NCBI GenBank assembly: GCA_947366105.1
Contig: CANAZK010000008.1
Span: 1-40,928, forward strand
Length of the DNA: 40,928 nt
Reading direction: 5' to 3'
Origin: an uncultured Lachnospiraceae bacterium
GTDB taxonomy: Bacteria; Bacillota; Clostridia; Lachnospirales; Lachnospiraceae
Part shown: in pieces, positions 30,276 to 39,601 of the stretch
Layout: each line of letters starts with the position of its first letter
Numbering within the stretch: position 1 is the first letter of the stretch
Program-made: the position numbers and the translations under genes
The notes under the pieces: generated by a model
What the model saw: the letters and a program-made list of their open reading frames with translations, nothing else
The model's database searches: none
What the model was told of the DNA's origin: nothing

Positions 30276-31337
30276 ATGAAAACAAAGTTAAAAAAATTGC
30301 TGCTGGCAGCGTTAATCTGTGTCTGTGCCGCGGGAACTGTTTCACCAGTGCCTGTTAGTAATGCAGACAGTATGTCGGATATGGAAGGGAAGTCCTCCGA
30401 GCTGAAAAAGCAACTGAATAATATCAATCAGGAACTTTTGGAGGTTGGAAGCCAGATTGCGGAAAACGAGACGAAGATGGCGGCTATAGAAGACGAAATC
30501 GTAAAAACGCAGGAGCAGCTGGCAATTGCCAAGAAAAATGAGGAAGCACAGTACGGAGATATGAAAGTCCGTATTCAGTACATTTACGAGAATGACAGCG
30601 AAACTTTGCTTGCATTGATTCTTTCGGCAGAAGATATGTCAGACTTTGTGAATAAAGTTGATTTTGTGCAGACTCTGAGTGACTATGACAGAAAAATGCT
30701 GGAGGAGTTAGAAGCTCTGAGCGCAGCAATCAAGAGTGAAGAGCAGCATCTTAAGGAACAGCAGGCAGCATACGTAGAATTGGAAGATGAATTGAGCGTC
30801 CAAAGAGAAAAGCTGAAAGCCAAAGCAGCGGAAACCTCTACTGATTTGGCAAGTGTGTCGGCTAAGATTCAGGCTATGAAAGAAGAGCAGGCGAAAGAGC
30901 AGGAAAGGAAGCGGGCTCAGGAGGCTGCTGCAAAGGCAAACAGCAGCACACAAAATAATTCTTCGAGTTCTTCGGGAAATAAAAAACCATCCTCTCCCTC
31001 GGGTTCAATAAGTTCGGGAGGATCGTCCGGGTCATCAAGCGGCGGAGGTTATAAATATCCGTCAGGACCGGGAGTTCTTACTCCGTCAAAAGGAGTAAAT
31101 TGGTTTAACGGACACAGGGAAACATGGTATTCACAGAAAGTGCTTCCGGGAAACGGACTCAGGATTCCTGGACGCCATGTAGCATCTGACGGAACAATCC
31201 GTGATGCAAACGGATATATTTGCGTGGCAAGCAGCGATTATGAAAAGGGAACGATTGTGCAGACATCTTTAGGGCCTGGAAAGGTTTACGATACAGGATG
31301 TGCATCCGGTACCATTGATATTTACACTGACTGGTAG
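30276..31337 (+). CDS. Secreted coiled-coil (PcsB/CwlO N-terminal-like) protein with C-terminal 3D domain
   Basis: Signal peptide; long coiled coil; Ser-rich linker; C-terminal ASSDYEKGTIVQTSLGPGKVYDTGCASGTIDIYTDW resembling the 3D (Asp-Asp-Asp) domain. Confidence 0.8.
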   Translation: MKTKLKKLLLAALICVCAAGTVSPVPVSNADSMSDMEGKSSELKKQLNNINQELLEVGSQIAENETKMAAIEDEIVKTQEQLAIAKKNEEAQYGDMKVRIQYIYENDSETLLALILSAEDMSDFVNKVDFVQTLSDYDRKMLEELEALSAAIKSEEQHLKEQQAAYVELEDELSVQREKLKAKAAETSTDLASVSAKIQAMKEEQAKEQERKRAQEAAAKANSSTQNNSSSSSGNKKPSSPSGSISSGGSSGSSSGGGYKYPSGPGVLTPSKGVNWFNGHRETWYSQKVLPGNGLRIPGRHVASDGTIRDANGYICVASSDYEKGTIVQTSLGPGKVYDTGCASGTIDIYTDW

Positions 31338-31351
31338 GAAAACGTGTATAC

Positions 31352-31390
31352 GGCACTATAATGACATATATGTTGTTATAGTGCCTTTTT
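31352..31390 (+). terminator. Rho-independent terminator
   Basis: GGCACTATAATGACA tata TGTTGTTATAGTGCC TTTTT; the stem pairs fully if G-U is allowed. Confidence 0.9.
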
Positions 31391-31429
31391 ATATCACAGA
31401 AGAATGACAGTAAGGAGAATCTGATTGTA

Positions 31430-33166
31430 ATGTTGAAGTTAGCTACAGTTTTTAGCGGCATAGGCGCTATAGAACATGCCTTGGACAGGATGCAGATAGA
31501 GCATGAAATAGTATTTGCATGCGATAACGGCGATGTTGAGTTGGAATTGCCCAAGGTAAGTATTGATATAGATTCGATAGATAAGGAACTTAAATCGTTA
31601 AGGCATTCAGTAAGAGCAGTAGAGGAAATCATCGATTATGCTTCACAGCTGGACGTTATGATTACCGGAGTAGAAAATGAGTATGAAAAACTGCTGAATG
31701 AATTGGCAGTGGATAAAGAATATCACGAATTAGTAAATAATGCTGTTATAGATTTGCCGGCTGAAATAAGGAATGCCATTTCTGAAACAACCGTGTCAAA
31801 GAAAAAGAAGTATCAAGAACTTGAAAGATTATTAAAAAATGCGTCGGAGAAAATGGAGTCGAAATTATTTTTGGTATTAAGAATTGGGGTGACGCTGAAA
31901 GAAGATAGTTTTATATGTTCATCAGAGAATATTACTGCGGTTATTAACAAATATAAAAAGTGTGCAAAGCGAATGATAAAGTCAGGGAGAGATATTTCAG
32001 AAAGGCTTAAGATGCTGCACGATAAGTTATTCTATCTTAATACGACTAATGAGCTAAGGAAGCTGAATTCTTATGAAGAGAGAAAACACTATGTGGACAA
32101 GATGTATGCCGGCAGGGAATCTCAAAATAAAGTAAGACAAAGTTATATGGCAAATTATAAAATTGATGCCGAGAACTTTCATTGGAATGCGGCATTTCTT
32201 GATGGAAAGCAGTATGAAGGAAAAGTAGATTTATTTGTAGGGGGCAGTCCATGTCAGTCTTTTTCGTTGGTTGGTAAGCAGAGAGGACTTGAGGACACCC
32301 GGGGAACTCTTTTTTATGAATATGCAAGACTGATAAAGGAAATACAGCCTAAAGTGTTTATTTATGAAAATGTAAAAGCAATCTTAAGCAATGACGAGGG
32401 AAGAACATGGGAGACGATGAAGGAGGTATTCCGCTCGTCCGGATACAGGGTTTATTATACTTATAATGGGAAGCCGTCAGTCTTGAATGCCCGTGATTAT
32501 GGAATTCCCCAGAATAGAGAAAGAATGTTTGTCGTGGGATTCCGGGCTGATATTGAATTGAAACAGGAATTTGAGTTTCCGGCAACGGTTCCTCTTGATA
32601 AGAGAATGCAGGATTTTCTTTTGGATAATGTATCGGGTGCGTATTATCTGCCTAAAAAGGGCGTGGAATTTGTTACAAGCGAGAAAAATCTGACAAAGAG
32701 ATATACGCAGATTGACGGAGAGGTTGCCTTGTGCCAAAAAAAGAATCAGCAGTTTAACTGGCACGGAGACTTTGTATTTGTTGAAGAGAATAAAGACATG
32801 GAAAAAACAATGGAGGATTTAGAAAAGTATTTCTTATCTGAAAAGGTTGAAAAGTATGTTATGGCAACGGGTACAAAGAATTTTTATTCCCGGCCTCAAA
32901 CGGATTTGGAAGTGGCGCGGCCTCTTTTGACTACCATGCATAAAATGCACAGAGCCGGTGTGGATAATTATGTTCATACAAATGGAAGATTAAGGAAATT
33001 AACGCCGAGGGAATGCTTGAGGCTGATGGGATTTTGCGACAGCTTTGAAATTGTGGTATCGGATACTTCAATGTATCAGCAGGCGGGGAATTCCATTGTA
33101 GTGGATGTTCTGATTGCAATTATGAAACAGATAATGAAAGCTCTTGGGACAGAGTTTAAAGAGTAG
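31430..33166 (+). CDS. DNA (cytosine-5-)-methyltransferase with large insertion
   Basis: LATVFSGIGAIEHALDRM (motif I), GGSPCQSFSLVGKQRG (IV), IYENVKAI (VI), QNRERMFVVGF (VIII), LRKLTPRECLRLMGF (IX), QQAGNSIVVDVL (X). Confidence 0.95.
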   Translation: MLKLATVFSGIGAIEHALDRMQIEHEIVFACDNGDVELELPKVSIDIDSIDKELKSLRHSVRAVEEIIDYASQLDVMITGVENEYEKLLNELAVDKEYHELVNNAVIDLPAEIRNAISETTVSKKKKYQELERLLKNASEKMESKLFLVLRIGVTLKEDSFICSSENITAVINKYKKCAKRMIKSGRDISERLKMLHDKLFYLNTTNELRKLNSYEERKHYVDKMYAGRESQNKVRQSYMANYKIDAENFHWNAAFLDGKQYEGKVDLFVGGSPCQSFSLVGKQRGLEDTRGTLFYEYARLIKEIQPKVFIYENVKAILSNDEGRTWETMKEVFRSSGYRVYYTYNGKPSVLNARDYGIPQNRERMFVVGFRADIELKQEFEFPATVPLDKRMQDFLLDNVSGAYYLPKKGVEFVTSEKNLTKRYTQIDGEVALCQKKNQQFNWHGDFVFVEENKDMEKTMEDLEKYFLSEKVEKYVMATGTKNFYSRPQTDLEVARPLLTTMHKMHRAGVDNYVHTNGRLRKLTPRECLRLMGFCDSFEIVVSDTSMYQQAGNSIVVDVLIAIMKQIMKALGTEFKE

Positions 33167-33177
33167 GAGGGGTTAGG

Positions 33178-35937
33178 TTGGCAAAATCAAATTATGTTGT
33201 AAAGGGGATTCCATCGAGTTTTGTATTCAGCGATATGAAATTGCTTGATGATAAGGGCGTCGGTGAAGCGAAACTCTTTGTCGGAAACAAACGAAAAGAA
33301 GGCGAAATAGATCGGTTCTTTGCGTTCGGTTCAGGGATGACATATAGATTTGATAAACAGAATATGCTTGAATATTTGCTTCAGGTAAAGATGGAGTATG
33401 CATACCAGAATATGAATCGGTACAAGGCGGCAAATCTTGTAAAATGGAATGAGCTTTACGACTCGATTCTTGAGATGGACAATGAGCAGTTTGTGATAGA
33501 TTTGAACAAATTCACGGATAACAGCAGATATTATGTGCGGGCAGACGAGGATTTGTTCAAGAAGACTTTTAGAAAAATGGCAGTACCGAAACTCACGGAT
33601 TTAGTTTTTGAAAAGGATGATGAGAGTCGTGAGATTGTTTTAAATCTACAAGTTAATTATGAATTTGAAAAGACGGATGCTGCTTTGGAAAATGAATACA
33701 AATATGCGGCTCAAATTGTTAAGAACTATATATCCGAGAATGGATTTGAGATGCCGGTAACGGAGGAGGAAGTAGAACAAAGCCGTCAAGAATTCCTGAG
33801 GAGGTTTGCGCCTGAAAAATTAGCTGATTTGACTGATGACGAGCTGCTTGGCAGAATATTTTATACCAGTGGGGACAATTCAGAAGCGCTCTGCTACTGG
33901 CTGGAGAAAAATAACGACTGCCATACAAACTTCGGAAGTATTGCGGGAGGTTATGCCTTTAAGTTTGGACTGTTCCAAAGAAAGAAAACAGGCGTATGGA
34001 CGGCAGGAAGTTCACAGAAGCCGCAGGAGCTGTCAGAGGAAGAGGCGCTTGAAATGGGTAAGTCTGCGAGAGATGCTCTTGTGAAGGGTGTTGAGATTAT
34101 CCGCAGTGCAGAACTGAATTCTTTGGAAGCGTATGAAAAGCTTGATGATGATCTTAGAAAACAGCTCGGAGAGCAGCATTATAATAAAACATGGTTTCAT
34201 AAATATTTTGCAATGGTCTGCCCGGACAAATTAAGTTGTTATCACAAGGAGGATTGGCAGAGACATGTTCTTTATGGACTGGGAATTAAGCCAAGTGAAA
34301 AATATTATGCCCGCAGCGGACAGATTGCAATGATTGAGAATTATGCAGGTCTTTCCTACAGACTCTTTTCCTCAGCCGTCAGGGACAAGTTTGGCGATCC
34401 AAAGAAATTTGTTCGTATAGGCACATCTGATAACGAAAGAAGTTATATACAAGAATGGAAACAGCAATCTGTTGTAGGTGTTGGATGGAGGGCATTGGGA
34501 ACTCTTGAAGATTATAAGGCGGGAGACGGGTTTAATAAGTCGGCTGTCGCTGCTAAACTCCGGGAAGAATATTATAAGAATGACGCCAATACGGCATCGA
34601 GAAAAGCGGGAGAGATTATTCGTTTTTATAATACAGATGAAAATACAATATTTGTAGCAATGGCAGGAGAGAAATTGATAGCTTTTATCGACGAAATAGG
34701 CGCTTATTTTTATGATGCAAATACAGCTATGTCTCATTTAAAGCCGGGACACTGGCATATGCATTTTGAAGAGGGAGAGCTGCTGCCAAATAAATCGGAG
34801 GGAAAACGTACCTCCTGTTATGAACTGGCAGACGAAGAGAATCTGTTGTTCCTTTATCAAAGATATTATTATGGAGAATATTATGGAGAAGCGGAACTTC
34901 AATATGAAACGGCAGTGGATAAGGACGAGAAAACAGATATATCCCTTATCTACAATACGTCTATTGAGACAAAGCATGAGAGGAACCGTATTATCTTTGG
35001 AGCTCCGGGAACGGGTAAGAGCTATGCTTTAAAAGAAGACTGTGAAAAATTAATGGAAGATGACGGTTCCTATGAACGGGTAACATTCCATCCGGATTAT
35101 TCATACTCACAGTTTGTAGGAACATATAAGCCTATTATGGACGATGGGAACATCTGTTACGATTTTGTGCCGGGACCGTTTATGAGAGTTTATGTTGAGG
35201 CTCTTAAGAGCGCCAGGACGGGGACGCCAAAGCCTCATCTGCTTTTGATTGAAGAGATTAACAGATCGAAACCTTCGGCTGTATTCGGCGATGTATTCCA
35301 GCTTTTGGATCGTGATGATGACGGAGTCAGTGAATACGAGATTCAGACATCCGAGGATATAAGAAGATATCTTGCATCAGCCCTTGACGTTCCGATTGAC
35401 AGTTGTAAGAAAATTCGTATACCCAACAATATGTTTATTTGGGCAACCATGAACAGCGCCGATCAAGGGGTATTTCCCATGGACACTGCTTTCAAGAGAA
35501 GATGGAGCTTTGAGTATATTGGAATTAATGAAAATGAAGATAAGATTGCCGGAACCGGGAAGATTGCGCTTGCGGGTTCAGATGATCTGATTTCGTGGAA
35601 CGTTCTGCGCAGGGCTGTCAATGCAAAAATGTCCTCCGGTGATTTTAAGATTAATGAGGACAAGCTTATGGGACCTTTCTTCCTGCCGAAGCATGTGACT
35701 GCCTCTGATGAGAACGGCATGATTATAGACAAAAATAAATTTATTAAAGTGTTTAAAAACAAGGTAATTATGTATCTTTATGAAGATGCAGTCAGACAAG
35801 GAAAGCATAGATTCTTTGACGGCTGTGACAGCAGTAAATATTCTTCTGTATGCGAAGCGTTTGATAAGATTGGCATCGGAATCTTTGGAGCGGATTTTCG
35901 AGAGACGTTTTATGACACACAAGGGGATGAAATGTAA
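33178..35937 (+). CDS. McrB-like AAA+ GTPase/ATPase restriction subunit
   Basis: TTG start after aggagggg; Walker A IFGAPGTGKSYALKED; Walker B LLIEEINRSKPSAVFGDVFQLLDRD; WATMNSADQGVFPMDTAFKRRWSFEYI (McrB-type signature). Confidence 0.9.
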   Translation: MAKSNYVVKGIPSSFVFSDMKLLDDKGVGEAKLFVGNKRKEGEIDRFFAFGSGMTYRFDKQNMLEYLLQVKMEYAYQNMNRYKAANLVKWNELYDSILEMDNEQFVIDLNKFTDNSRYYVRADEDLFKKTFRKMAVPKLTDLVFEKDDESREIVLNLQVNYEFEKTDAALENEYKYAAQIVKNYISENGFEMPVTEEEVEQSRQEFLRRFAPEKLADLTDDELLGRIFYTSGDNSEALCYWLEKNNDCHTNFGSIAGGYAFKFGLFQRKKTGVWTAGSSQKPQELSEEEALEMGKSARDALVKGVEIIRSAELNSLEAYEKLDDDLRKQLGEQHYNKTWFHKYFAMVCPDKLSCYHKEDWQRHVLYGLGIKPSEKYYARSGQIAMIENYAGLSYRLFSSAVRDKFGDPKKFVRIGTSDNERSYIQEWKQQSVVGVGWRALGTLEDYKAGDGFNKSAVAAKLREEYYKNDANTASRKAGEIIRFYNTDENTIFVAMAGEKLIAFIDEIGAYFYDANTAMSHLKPGHWHMHFEEGELLPNKSEGKRTSCYELADEENLLFLYQRYYYGEYYGEAELQYETAVDKDEKTDISLIYNTSIETKHERNRIIFGAPGTGKSYALKEDCEKLMEDDGSYERVTFHPDYSYSQFVGTYKPIMDDGNICYDFVPGPFMRVYVEALKSARTGTPKPHLLLIEEINRSKPSAVFGDVFQLLDRDDDGVSEYEIQTSEDIRRYLASALDVPIDSCKKIRIPNNMFIWATMNSADQGVFPMDTAFKRRWSFEYIGINENEDKIAGTGKIALAGSDDLISWNVLRRAVNAKMSSGDFKINEDKLMGPFFLPKHVTASDENGMIIDKNKFIKVFKNKVIMYLYEDAVRQGKHRFFDGCDSSKYSSVCEAFDKIGIGIFGADFRETFYDTQGDEM

Positions 35938-37409
35938 TGAAAATAGTTTCAAGCTATGTTAGGGAGCAGAAACGCTACACGAAGAATGATCTCAAGAGAA
36001 TGTTTTCTTTTGACGAATCCGGAGTAGAAAAGTTTATAAAAAATCTGAAATCCTACGGAGTGCTTAAAAGTGTAAAGAATCATGCAAAACAGCTTGAAAT
36101 GTCCGACTTGATGGATGAGGATATTGAAGTCGCGGATGAAACCGCTGAAAGCGGAGATTGTCTGTATGTTTTTACTTATGTAGGAATTATTACCTGCGGC
36201 AGCAGAATCATCAAGGTATATCCAAAGTATCTGTTGTCCAAGGAATGCGAACCGCTTATGGAGATGAAACAGGTTATTAAAGTTTTGGAGAGATACAGCC
36301 GTTCTAAAGAACAGATTATAAATGTGTTTAACGGGGACGGAGAAAACCGAAGTTTTAATATTCTAGCCGTTATTTTGTTCTTCTTAAACGATTATTATGA
36401 ATATGGCGTCTATATGAACAGCCAGAATGTCATTGAGATAAACGGGGACGGAGAAATCCTATGGGGAAAGACTATTGATGAAGGCTTTGCTTTGATTGAA
36501 GATAACAGACCGTATTATATGGAGCTATATACAGAAAAGACCATTGATGATGATATGGACTATTTCAAAAGGCTTCATGAATGTATATTGACGGAATGCT
36601 CAAAGCAGCTTTGCGAGGCCCAGTTGGACCAATTGTTTGACATGGATGCCCTTGAACTTACCGAGGAGACATTATCAGATTTTGGGAACCGGGATTATAT
36701 ACTTGAACGTATTTTTAAGGAATTGAGCGTACAGTTTAATACTCATAGGCAGGTTCTCCTTAAAACTATTTATACATATATTTCACAGGATAGGAAGATG
36801 CTTGAGGAGGACGACGGCATCAGTATGTATGGAACAACGACCTATTATGATGTATGGGAAACAGTTTGTGCAGAGGTATTTGATAATAAACTGAAGACAG
36901 AGCTGGGACAGCTTAAAATGTCCGTTCCTTTAGCGGAAGAGTTTCAGGATAGAAAGAGAGAAGATTTGCTTCACATTATTGGAAAGCCCGTTTGGGAAGG
37001 GAGCGATACGCTAGAGGAGGCGGAAGGTACGTTGATTCCTGATATTATCAGCATACTTCAGTTTGATGGAGCAGATTATTTTCTGATATTTGACGCGAAA
37101 TATTATAATCTTCAATTAGAACGGGGTAAGGCACTTCGCGGAAATCCCGGCGTGGGAGATGTGACAAAGCAGTATTTGTATCAGCTCGCTTACCAGGATT
37201 TTATTAAAGCACATAATATTAAAACGGTAAAAAATTGTTTTTTAATGCCTACGGAGGGCGAGGAAATAATAAAGAAAGGCACGGTTAAGCTGCTGATGTT
37301 AGAGGCTTTCGGATTGGAGAATATTCAGATAAGGCAGATACCGGCGGCAATGCTGTATGATTGCTATCTTGCAAGAAGAAAACTTGATATTGGTTTATTG
37401 GAATTGTAA
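35937..37409 (+). CDS. LlaJI/McrC-type restriction endonuclease subunit
   Basis: TAATG overlap with the McrB-like gene; YVGIITCGSRIIKVYPKYL; putative PD-(D/E)xK core LIPDIISILQFDGADYFLIFDAKYYNLQ. Confidence 0.82.
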   Translation: MKIVSSYVREQKRYTKNDLKRMFSFDESGVEKFIKNLKSYGVLKSVKNHAKQLEMSDLMDEDIEVADETAESGDCLYVFTYVGIITCGSRIIKVYPKYLLSKECEPLMEMKQVIKVLERYSRSKEQIINVFNGDGENRSFNILAVILFFLNDYYEYGVYMNSQNVIEINGDGEILWGKTIDEGFALIEDNRPYYMELYTEKTIDDDMDYFKRLHECILTECSKQLCEAQLDQLFDMDALELTEETLSDFGNRDYILERIFKELSVQFNTHRQVLLKTIYTYISQDRKMLEEDDGISMYGTTTYYDVWETVCAEVFDNKLKTELGQLKMSVPLAEEFQDRKREDLLHIIGKPVWEGSDTLEEAEGTLIPDIISILQFDGADYFLIFDAKYYNLQLERGKALRGNPGVGDVTKQYLYQLAYQDFIKAHNIKTVKNCFLMPTEGEEIIKKGTVKLLMLEAFGLENIQIRQIPAAMLYDCYLARRKLDIGLLEL

Positions 37410-37417
37410 AAAAGGTA

Positions 37418-37448
37418 TTGACTCTGACATTATGTAATAGTTTATGCT
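37418..37448 (+). promoter_or_regulatory. MerR-type promoter with 19-bp spacer
   Basis: TTGACT - 19 bp (ctgacATTAtgTAATagtt) - TATGCT, with an ATTA/TAAT dyad in the spacer. Confidence 0.7.
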
Positions 37449-37478
37449 ATGATTACCACAGGGAAAGAGGTGATCGCG

Positions 37479-38204
37479 ATGATGACAGTACATGAGGTCA
37501 GCAAAATATCAGGAGTAAGTATACGTGCTCTTCATCATTATGACAATATTGGACTTCTGCCGGCCACAGAAGTTTCTGAAGCGGGTTATCGTTTGTATGA
37601 CGACACAGCGCTTCAACGACTGCAGTCTATTTTGCTGTTCAAGGAACTGGAGTTTTCACTGAAAGAGATTAAAGAGATTTTGGAAAGTCCTGATTTTGAC
37701 TGGAGAAAGGCTTTGGAGCAACAGATTCATTTACTGGAGCTTCGAAAAGAACATCTACAGAATCTGATTGATCTTGCCTGTGGAATAAAAGAGATTGGAG
37801 TAAATGTAATGAATTTTGAAGCGTTTGATACAAGAAAAATTGATGAGTATGCCGCTCAGGCGAAAGCGTCTTGGGGAAAGACGGAGGCTTATAAGGAATT
37901 TGAACAAAAATCAGCCGGACGCAGTAAGGAGACACAGCACAAATTGAATATTGAAATGATGGAAATTTTTGCCGAATTCGGCAGGATAAAGGAACAAAGT
38001 CCTAATGGAGAAGAGGCAAGGGAATTGACAAAAAGGCTGCAGAAGCATATAACAGAAAATTATTATACCTGTACTAATGAGATTTTACAGGAACTTGGAA
38101 AAATGTATGCCGGTGGCGGCGATTTTACTGTAAACTTTGATAAGGTAGGCGGCGAGGGAACCGCAGTGTTTGTAAATGAAGCAATTCAGGTTTATTGCCG
38201 ATGA
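37479..38204 (+). CDS. MerR-family regulator with TipAS-like C-terminal domain
   Basis: MTVHEVSKISGVSIRALHHYDNIGLLPATEVSEAGYRLYDDTALQRLQSILLFKELEFSLKEIKEIL; C-terminus YYTCTNEILQELGKMY. Confidence 0.93.
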   Translation: MMTVHEVSKISGVSIRALHHYDNIGLLPATEVSEAGYRLYDDTALQRLQSILLFKELEFSLKEIKEILESPDFDWRKALEQQIHLLELRKEHLQNLIDLACGIKEIGVNVMNFEAFDTRKIDEYAAQAKASWGKTEAYKEFEQKSAGRSKETQHKLNIEMMEIFAEFGRIKEQSPNGEEARELTKRLQKHITENYYTCTNEILQELGKMYAGGGDFTVNFDKVGGEGTAVFVNEAIQVYCR

Positions 38205-38254
38205 TATGGTAAAATATTATGTCGTGATAATAAGAAAACATAGATTGCATAAGA

Positions 38255-38872
38255 ATGCGAGGTAAGGAAATGCTCGAAAATAAATTGGGTATCACAGATT
38301 CAGCAGAATTGGCAAGAGCAGAAGAAAAAATCAGCAAGCTAAAAGCTGTCGAAATGTTTGAAATCGGATTTTTGGAAAAATTGGAACCTGGAACATATAG
38401 AAGTCTTGCAATGATTCATAAATATCTATTTGATGAAATCTATGATTTTGCAGGTAAGCTTCGAAAGGTCAATATCTCAAAAGGAAGTTTTAGATTTGCG
38501 CCGCTTATGTATTTGGAAGCGGCGTTACGGGGTATTGATAAAATGCCGCAGTCTACTTTTGATGAAATCGTTGAAAAATATGTAGAAATGAATGTTGCAC
38601 ATCCGTTTAGAGAAGGAAATGGAAGAAGTACAAGAATATGGCTTGACTTAATGTTGAAGAAAGAGATTGGTTATGTAGTTGACTGGAGCAAGGTTGATAA
38701 AGAGGATTATTTGCTTGCCATGGAGCGAAGCCCCATAAAAGATATTGAAATTAAGTTTCTTTTGAAAAATGCGCTGACAGATAGTATTCATGATCGGAAA
38801 ATTTACATGAAGGGCATTGACCACAGTTACTACTATGAAGGTTATTATGTATTTAAGACCGAAGAGCTATAA
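38255..38872 (+). CDS. Fic family protein (class III-like)
   Basis: HPFREGNGRSTRIW active site; C-terminal SYYYEG fits the [S/T]xxxE[G/N] inhibitory motif; alternative ATG at 38270. Confidence 0.92.
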   Translation: MRGKEMLENKLGITDSAELARAEEKISKLKAVEMFEIGFLEKLEPGTYRSLAMIHKYLFDEIYDFAGKLRKVNISKGSFRFAPLMYLEAALRGIDKMPQSTFDEIVEKYVEMNVAHPFREGNGRSTRIWLDLMLKKEIGYVVDWSKVDKEDYLLAMERSPIKDIEIKFLLKNALTDSIHDRKIYMKGIDHSYYYEGYYVFKTEEL

Positions 38873-38886
38873 AGGAGGAACGACTT

Positions 38887-39048
38887 ATGGATCCAATTGA
38901 CTTAATACGAGATAAGTTCTCACAGGACTGTACGGTTGATACAGTCTTACATTTGCTCATGGCTCATTTCGATCTAACCAAAGAAGAAGCGCAGGCTAAG
39001 ATCGATGAGTATTTTGAAATTGTGGAAGGATACAGTAATATGCCCTGA
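38887..39048 (+). CDS. 53-aa ORF not in the supplied track: MDPIDLIRDKFSQDCTVDTVLHLLMAHFDLTKEEAQAKIDEYFEIVEGYSNMP
   Basis: Strong RBS aaaggagg 9 bp before the ATG; 14 bp after the Fic stop; plausible helical composition. Confidence 0.65.
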   Translation: MDPIDLIRDKFSQDCTVDTVLHLLMAHFDLTKEEAQAKIDEYFEIVEGYSNMP

Positions 39049-39113
39049 TGAAGATATGTCCGGGATAGTCAGGCTCTGTTGGGCACTGAGAAAGGAGCTG
39101 TAAAGTTAAAAAT

Positions 39114-39581
39114 ATGACAGAAAGACAAAAACTAATTGCACAGAAATTAGCCATACAATCCGCTAAAAACAAGCTAAAGCAGCTATGCGGCGTCACTGTA
39201 TCAGAGCTTTACGAAGAAAACCAAAATCCGGCCTTGAACGAACTGACCGCAGCATATCTTTCTACATTTGCGGATAATCCAGAACCATACAGCAGGCTGC
39301 CCTATAAATCTTCCGAAGAAAAGATCTGCTCATGGATCATTGACACTATGGAACTAAAAGAACAGGGAGAGTATTTTTATTACTGCGGTTTATGGAGCAA
39401 AATTAAACTATTAGATCTAAAATGCGCTGTGGCCTCTTTGTGGCGGAGGGAGAAAAACGTGTCAGGTTTTTTGTTTGCGGAAACAGATTTAAGCCGTATG
39501 ATGGAATGCGGTCTTGATTCCCGGGATGAGTACCATTTTTTAATCGACATTTGGACTTTGGGACACAGTGTCTGTCTTTAA
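39114..39581 (+). CDS. Hypothetical protein, 155 aa
   Basis: Complete ORF in a tight gene cluster; no recognised motif. Confidence 0.6.
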   Translation: MTERQKLIAQKLAIQSAKNKLKQLCGVTVSELYEENQNPALNELTAAYLSTFADNPEPYSRLPYKSSEEKICSWIIDTMELKEQGEYFYYCGLWSKIKLLDLKCAVASLWRREKNVSGFLFAETDLSRMMECGLDSRDEYHFLIDIWTLGHSVCL

Positions 39582-39601
39582 TTACATTTAGGAGGGATAT
39601 C

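Noticed and set aside
30951-31080. Ser/Gly-rich low-complexity repeat tract in the 3D-domain protein
   Set aside because: An ordinary flexible linker, not a tandem repeat array or CRISPR.
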